Part shown: in pieces, positions 58,401-64,000 of the stretch
How the letters are laid out: every line of letters starts with the position of its first letter
How positions within the stretch are numbered: position 1 is the stretch's first letter
Assembly (NCBI GenBank): GCA_026119935.1
Contig: JALRMH010000010.1
Coordinates: 186,001 to 250,000, forward strand
Source: Endothia cerciana
Taxonomy: Eukaryota > Ascomycota > Sordariomycetes > Diaporthales > Cryphonectriaceae
DNA: 64,000 nucleotides
Direction: 5' to 3'
Translations under genes and position numbers: made by a program
Notes under the pieces: generated by a model
What the model saw: only the letters and a program-made list of their open reading frames with translations
The model's database searches: none
Told to the model about the DNA's origin: nothing

Positions 58401-59852
58401 CCGGCGTTGCAGAGGCTCCTCTGTCCTATCGGGCTGTGGCACACAGGGGGTCACTTTGGACTTCAGATGATCAGACTGGGTGCTTGTGCTGCCCTGGCTG
58501 GGCCCATGACGGCACTAGCAGAACGTTCACGACTTGGAGGCCCTTACATTTTCAAGGACACACACCAACGGCAGACGATGACTGGCCATGCCTGATGGGA
58601 AGATGACTCGCAAGCTGGATCCTGATCAGAGGCCCCTCCCCCCCTCCCCCCCCACCGTTCAGAAAGATATCTCCGGCCAAACCCAGGCTCACGGGACGGT
58701 TTCACACAACGGTAATACGGCCACCCCGCTCGCTGATCAAGTGTCTTCATACCTACATGGCTCTGCCAGTCATCGGGAGAGGCTTGTCTGTCGCCACCCA
58801 GATGCTGCAGGACTCCGCTGCTCTGGATGAAACCCCAGGGGTGCCGGCGGCAATAGCGGGGAGTGACGGCGGGGAGGTGATTTGAAGGTCCAATGAGAAT
58901 ACCATTCCAGGTGAAGATCTACCACCACACCCTATCATACGAGATGAGTAAGCCTGACTATTCTTTTTCTACACGAGCCGTATGTCGCAGGAACAATGAG
59001 AACCTCTATGTAACAGTGCAAGGCAATTTACATTGAACTTTCCGTAGTAGTCGTAATCATCCCCCGTTTAATAATAAAAAAGGGGGGGGGCTTGGGGCTA
59101 AAAGCCACCATGTCGTTTCTGAGAGCAACCCCGTCCAAACACCGCTAGGCCAACAAAAGAAACCCCATAGGAAAATTTCACCAAAAACCTCCCGAGGGCG
59201 TTACACCGCGCCCCCAACAACCCCGAGCATAACTCTTTCTCTCTCAATTCCTAGTGCGTCCCAAGGATTAGTCTCCGAATGTTCCTCTTCTTCCTCTTTT
59301 CTGACATGAGACATGATGTGCGTGGAAACAGGAGGGTGGCCTAACCGCTCGGGACAACACTGCGCGCAGCCAAAAAAAGGGAAAAAGTCACAGAGACTAA
59401 TAAAATTGTACAGGATTTCTTGTTGCATCCCCCCCCCTCCTCGGGTCGTCAAGGCGAGGACATCGAGTCGACCTTTTCTTTTTTTTTTATGTCTCACTGT
59501 CTTGACCATTTAGCCACCGTCCTCAAACCCTGCAGCGATGTCTTTTACGACACATCCCTAATCCGTCCTTTAGAATCGAAGAACGAATACAGATTTTTTT
59601 TTTTTTTTGGTAGAGACGATGACTGGGCAGTGTAGTGTCTGTCGCGATCCCCTCTCCTGTATGCTGGAAGAACAAACGAAATGAAGAATCCCCAAAAATT
59701 GGGGTTGGGGGGGATTGGTTTAAGCCTATCCACTCGGACAGGCTTGATTGGTGAAGTGACGACATCAACCACCAAAAACACCGGTGCGAGCAGAAGAAGG
59801 GGTGTCCAAGGGGAAGGGGGGAAACACGTAAGTAGGCACGGGAGGTATCAAC
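55486..59852. other. 4.4-kb gene-free stretch
   Basis: The longest gene-free stretch of the right half. Frames of 70-173 codons (for example 57063-57428, 57910-58320, 58085-58606 plus; 57762-58187 minus) overlap on both strands in GC-rich sequence and show no domain, start context or splice pattern I can support. Homopolymer runs occur near 59080-59092, 59429-59437, 59478-59490 and 59594-59608. Confidence 0.4.
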
Positions 59853-60269
59853 TTACAGCAGAGCCAGCTCGAGGTCACCGTGGATCTTGGCCTTGAGCGT
59901 GATCTCGATATCCAGATTCAGGTCCAGCCGCAGCCGGAGCGTGTCACTCTTGCCGCTGCCGCCGCCACCGCCGCCGCCGCCGCCCTGCTGGCCGAGCGCC
60001 TGGCCGCCGACCTGGCCGAGGGTGTTGGTGACGCCGCCGCCGAGGTCTTGTGCCGTCTGGCCGACGCCGTCCATGCCGCCCAGCGGGCCGCCCTGCTGCC
60101 GCTGCATCATCTGGCTGTTCTGCTGGCGGTTGCGGCGGTTTGAGCGCTTGGGTGGGGGCGCCTCGTATTGCTCCTCTGAGCCGGAGTCCTCTGACCCGGA
60201 CTCCTCGTAGACCTGCTGCTGCGGCTTCTTCTGCTTGCGGGGGGCGCGCTCTTGCGATGAGGAAGACAT
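59853..60269 (-). CDS. small hydrophilic conserved fungal protein
   Basis: A single exon encodes 138 residues, start MSSSSQERAPRKQKKP. The first two thirds are disordered: an acidic SGSEDSGSEEQYEAPPP patch, Gln-rich QQNSQMMQRQQGGP, and a nine-Gly run before SGKSDTL. The C-terminal 25 residues (LRLRLDLNLDIEITLKAKIH, then GDLELALL) form an amphipathic strand-like motif that I recall as conserved at the end of small uncharacterised ascomycete proteins. The stop codon overlaps GTAAGT (CTGCTGTAAGTTG), a perfect donor, so a terminal exon replacing the last residues is possible; no convincing acceptor was found. Function is unknown. Confidence 0.7.
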   Translation of the reverse strand: MSSSSQERAPRKQKKPQQQVYEESGSEDSGSEEQYEAPPPKRSNRRNRQQNSQMMQRQQGGPLGGMDGVGQTAQDLGGGVTNTLGQVGGQALGQQGGGGGGGGGSGKSDTLRLRLDLNLDIEITLKAKIHGDLELALL

Positions 60270-60292
60270 GTTGTCCGGTGTTGTATGTGTAT

Positions 60293-60340
60293 GTGTTGGT
60301 GTTGGTGTTGGTGTTGGTGTTTGATGGTGGTGGTGGTGGT
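60293..60340 (+). repeat. (GTTGGT)n and (TGG)n microsatellite
   Basis: Four to five GTTGGT-like units are followed by a short TGG run, in the 5' leader of the small protein gene (transcribed as ACCAAC on the minus strand). Confidence 0.85.
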
Positions 60341-60969
60341 AGACAGGAGGGTATCGAATGGGACTGAGAAGAAGGGGTATGGATGGGTAAGTGCGTATCT
60401 TTGATATTGACGAAGATGACAGTCTAGCCCGGCTGTCAAAGAATGCCGCGATCTATATGCCGTATCTCATGGCATCAAAAACAGGATTCAGGGTCCATCT
60501 GCAAAGGAGAAGGCAGGCCCCATCATGCCAGACAGAGATGAGATCATATCTCACCGCAGTAAGTCCATGAACCCAACCCCCTGGTCCTCGTAACCTGGGA
60601 TCACAGCCTCGGCCGCCCTCCTTCAGCGTGTGTCCAGGCGCCGCGCAGGAAAGGGCCGTGATTTGGAACGCACGTAAGCAACTCCTACGTGATCCGATCG
60701 ATGCTGTCCGATGACTGCAGTGGCGGGAACTATGGCGGACAACGAGCAGGGGGGCCGGATCCATGGGTACGCGAGGTACACGAGGTACATCTGGCCAGAG
60801 AAGAGTGTGGATGATCGATCAGTTTTTTTCTGTGGCGCCCCCCCCAACCCCCAACCCCTTCTGCCTCGTCCACCAGATTTCGATGTGCGCGTGTGTCTGT
60901 GTGTGTGAAATATGTTATCATTGTGCTGCCTTATACCGCTCCCTTCAGACTCCTCCCCCAGGTCGCTCG

Positions 60970-62285
60970 TCATCTGTTGCCGCCCTTTACATACGAGCTG
61001 TCCACCCCAAGCTGCAGTTTTCTCAACAGCCGGATGGGCGCCCACCTGTTGGTGTATCTGACATCGGGCCCTTCGTCGTCCTCGTCCCCCTCCTCACCAT
61101 CGCCTTGTGCTACCCTCCTCTCCGCCTTTGGCTTCAGACTGCCATCTCGATCCCGCGAGAGGTAGACCGCCCAGCACTTCCCAGTTTCTTCTCCTCCTTC
61201 TCCTCCTTCTCCCTCTTCTTCTTCTTCTTCTCTTTCATCCTCCCCACTCTTCTTCTCCGCGGCCGGTTCGCCCTCGCCCTCCGCCGCATCTGGTGTCCGC
61301 GGCAGGTCCTCCTCGACCGCAATAAATCTCCAGTCGTCGTCGTCCATGGAGAGGAACTTCTCGTCCTCGCTCCAGCCCCACGGGCCGACGACATGGCCCA
61401 CTGTGTCCTTCCGGGAGCCATACCTGACGGCGCCCGTGTCCTTGTCCACGTACAGCCAGTTGAGCATCGGGGGGTCGTCTGCGATCGTTGACACTAGTCC
61501 CTGGTACCCCTGCTCGCTGGGATACTTGAAGTAGTAGCCATTGAACTTGTGGGCCGGGAGAGGTGCCGCCGGGTGGTCAATGTACATCTGGGAGGGTTAG
61601 TCGTCCGTCAGTGCATCAGGTTACGCTCCCCTCCCGTCTGGGAACTTCTTTCTTCACCCGGTGAAGAGAGACAAGGGAAAGGAAGAAAAAGAAAGAAGAA
61701 GAAAAAAAAAAGACAGGAAAAGAAAGAAGGCCCCGTTTGTCCTCTTCGTCATGTCCCGGTCAGACCGTGGGCCGGCAATGATCAATGCCTTGCCCACAGG
61801 GTAGGTCCAGCAACGGTCATGGGCCCGGGTGTTGGTAGTGCCCGTGGCCAGTTTCCACCTAGCGGTATGAAGCCTGATCGTCCCCCACCAGAGACAGCGG
61901 CATGGTATGAAACGTGGTGCCAAGGCTCCAACGAGGTGACGATCTGGACAGTGCCACTATGCCGGAAGGGGGGAAGCTCTGTCATATAACGGGCCGGACG
62001 TAAGGTGCAGATCAGAGAAACAAGATTCTCCTTCTCTTGTTGGAACGATAGGCCAAAAGAAAGACATCTCAGAGAGGAGGGGGTAGGGGGAGGTCAACTC
62101 ACTCTTCCGCCGTGGAGGACGATCCAGGCCTCTGTCGGTGGGCCCCCGTCGATGGACAGCGTCGCCGTCATGTTGAACTTGATCTTCTCCTTCATCGCGG
62201 CATTCTGCTGCTTCTTCGAGCTGATGGCCTCGGCCACCCCCGTCACGGTAGGTATCGCCGTGACGATGAGAAGCCCTAAAACCAT
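60970..62285 (-). CDS. conserved fungal protein of unknown function, N-terminal hydrophobic segment
   Basis: Minus-strand exons 62285-62103 and 61587-60970 give 266 residues; the intron is 515 nt (GTGAGT donor, CAG acceptor), long for this window. The N-terminus MVLGLLIVTAIPTVTGVAEA is a hydrophobic signal or anchor. SSKKQQNAAMKEKIKFNMTA, WIVLHGGR and MYIDHPAAPLPAHKFNGYYF follow, then YPSEQGYQGLVSTIADDPPM, NWLYVDKDTGAVRYGSR and VVGPWGWSEDEKFLSMDDDD. An acidic low-complexity insert (about residues 165-200) precedes the conserved C-terminus RYTNRWAPIRLLRKLQLGVD. This arrangement matches a family found across filamentous ascomycetes and annotated only as hypothetical. Localisation to the secretory pathway or a membrane is inferred. 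The retained intron would be non-coding. Confidence 0.75.
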
Positions 62286-63543
62286 ATTGGCCCTCTTTCT
62301 CTGTGTGTCTCTCTCTCTCTCCTTTCTCGTGTCGTCGCTGTCGTTTTGATCTCCTTCGTATGCAGACGCTATCCGTTGATCACCCTCGTGTGTCGCCTGC
62401 GCTGTGGAGGCACCGTCGCGAAGATGAAGTGGTCGTCGCCTAGTGGGTTGTCGCGCCGTATGTGTTGCACGTAGTCGGGAGGGTATGGCGAGCAGCGGTG
62501 CTTCCCCGGGGTGTGTACATTTCACAGAACTGGTCTCTCGAGATTATGATGATTCTATTCCCTACAGACCCGTCAGCATACACTTCTTTCTCCTTCTTCT
62601 CACGCCGTGCAGCTCTTTCGTCATAGTTCCCCGGTTTTCCCCCATCCATATCCCAGCCCTACAGACGGGGGCCCACTGCCTCATCTCTCATCTCATCACA
62701 CACACTCACACACACACACTCTCTCTCTCTCTCTCAGCCCCCTCGTCTTCCGGCTTATGACTTCAGCCACAAGGATGGCCCACACCATCATCACGTCCCC
62801 CGCCCCATACCAGGTACTTGCAGGTACCTGCAGTTGTCCTTCCAATGTCGTGCGTATCATGTGCGCCTCGCTTGCAGCGAGGCGCTCACTCTCTCTTCCC
62901 TCAGTCTCTCCGACGTCATGTGGGCTTCATCTCCATGGGTCCCGCCCTGCTTCCATCCCTCCAGTCACATCCACAGAGCAGAGTCTAGACCACTCGTGAT
63001 GGGAGAGAAACAGGAATCACGCCCCAGCCTGTCGTCCGGAGTTGCCAACCCCGCTGACGCAAGGAGTGCGACATGACGCTTCCTCCAGGCTGCAGACGGC
63101 AGGCTGGCGACGGTCGACAGCCAGAGAGTGATGGAGGGAGCGTGCATATGCGGGATGGTTGACATCGATGGGGGCCGATCGAGACATCGAAATCAGGTTC
63201 TTTCGGGGTAACCTCGTCCTCTCGTCTCGGAAGTCCCACATACCAAAGCCAGGGCCGTCCGTCCCGTTTCGGTACTGCATCTAGCCATTGCGTCAACCTG
63301 CCAACTTTCTCGTCGATGCAGGGTCTTGGCCGTAACTCCTTCGTCGAATTTAAACAATAGACACACCTGCAAGGGGACCTCCGCTCCCATTCAGACCCTG
63401 AAGAAAAAGGTTTACCAAAGTTTGAAGATACCCTCACGATATCCACACACCCAACCGATAGCTGAAGGCAGTGAACTCACTCGAGCCACGCAGCGAGAAC
63501 TGTATCAAACAACCAGGGAGAGAAATCAACAGGACAAGCAATC
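62286..63543. other. divergent promoter spacer
   Basis: This lies between the divergent unknown-function gene (-) and the acidic-protein gene (+). Pyrimidine-rich tracts and the CA/CT microsatellite are the only notable content. No gene is supported. Confidence 0.45.
62696..62736 (+). repeat. compound (CA)n(CT)n microsatellite
   Basis: About 20 bp of CA repeats with one interruption run directly into about 17 bp of CT repeats. Confidence 0.95.
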
Positions 63544-64000
63544 ATGTCCTCATCTGTAAGCCCCAGCTGGTCCACCACTCGGTGGACGACCTCGCACCGC
63601 CGGCCCGGCCACGCCTCAAGTGAACTGACAAGCCACACTCGCAGCAGCAAGGAATGCCTCAGACCGAGGAGCCCCCAGCCTCCCGTCCGGAACAGCCAGA
63701 GCGCCAAACCTCCCAGGCCCCGCAACAAGAACAAGAGAGGCCAGCGGCCAGCCGGACCGCCTCGTCGGCGGACCAGGGCCAGGACCGCGAGGAGCCAGAG
63801 GCGGTAGACCGCAATGCGCAGGCCGAGTCCGACAACGAGGAGCCGGAACGAAGCCACGAGGAGGCAGAGGAGGAAGATAACGACGACTACCACCACCACC
63901 ACGCTGCCGCTGAGGGGGAGGAGGAAGAGGAGGAGACAGCAGAGCACGAACCCGAGCCGGATATGCAGCGCGAGGACGTGTCGACGCCAACATCTGAGGA
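63544..64000 (+). CDS. 5' end of an acidic, disordered protein (partial, runs off window)
   Basis: Exon 1, 63544-63555, encodes MSSS. An 89-nt intron (GTAAGC donor, CTGAC branch-like site, CTCGCAG acceptor) leads to exon 2 from 63645, which is open to the window end. Residues visible (about 122) start MSSSQQGMPQTEEPPASRPE and are rich in Glu, Gln, Pro and Ala. A His run (DDYHHHHAAAEGE) lies in a Glu-rich stretch. Composition resembles the disordered N-terminal part of the DUF3659 proteins nearby, but no domain is reached. An alternative single-exon start would be the ATG at 63654. Product class cannot be named. Confidence 0.55.

Noticed and set aside
57910..58606. overlapping frames of 136 and 173 codons
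   Set aside because: Overlapping frames on both strands in GC-rich DNA are expected by chance and show no domain.
1..64000. tRNA, 5S rRNA or snRNA genes
   Set aside because: Looked for A/B boxes and the fungal 5S pattern by eye and found none that fold convincingly; a covariance-model search would be needed to be certain.

Overview
The window looks like nuclear DNA of a filamentous ascomycete, most likely a sordariomycete. Genes are monocistronic on both strands. They are split by short introns (mostly 57-90 nt) with GTRNGT-like donors, CTRAC-like branch sites and YAG acceptors, and they encode fungal families: HIR3, ChAPs, NST1, Rho2, AA9 LPMO, an NRPS-like adenylation enzyme and DUF3659 repeat proteins. 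Gene models below are hand-spliced from reading frames, splice signals and remembered family sequences. No database or RNA evidence was available, and the species cannot be named.

Layout. 0-7 kb: an AIM6-like phosphodiesterase, a small VOC-fold protein, a broken GDSL (CE16-like) esterase gene and a flavocytochrome b2-type lactate dehydrogenase. 7-16.5 kb: the large HIR3 histone-chaperone gene, divergent from a ChAPs/exomer gene. 18-20 kb: an adenylation domain with no carrier or reductase domain. 20-26 kb: a gene-poor stretch with an array of diverged repeats, a 169-bp imperfect palindrome and a BTB-like gene. 26.6-29 kb: Tma20 (MCT-1), an I78-type inhibitor, an orphan promoter-like site and a frameshifted gene remnant. 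29-32 kb: an AT-richer gene desert. 32-41 kb: an AA9 LPMO whose first intron appears to have lost its GT donor, the stress regulator NST1, and a secreted six-bladed propeller protein. 44-47 kb: Rho2 GTPase, with a 6-nt micro-exon, and mitochondrial ribosomal protein mL40. 48.5-64 kb: an orphan protein with an 87-bp internal repeat, two tandem DUF3659 proteins (five units and about one and a half units), a small hydrophilic protein, a conserved two-exon protein of unknown function, and the 5' end of an acidic, disordered protein.

Functional view. Most intact genes are housekeeping: chromatin (HIR3), secretion and polarity (ChAPs, Rho2), translation (Tma20, mL40) and stress (NST1). Accessory genes (AA9 LPMO, CE16-like pseudogene, propeller protein, adenylation enzyme) sit beside gene-poor, repeat-bearing stretches, a pattern typical of variable fungal DNA. 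I see no coherent operon or biosynthetic cluster. The most unusual items are the tandem DUF3659 pair, the lone adenylation domain, the large palindrome inside the repeat array, and the AT-AG intron of the LPMO gene.
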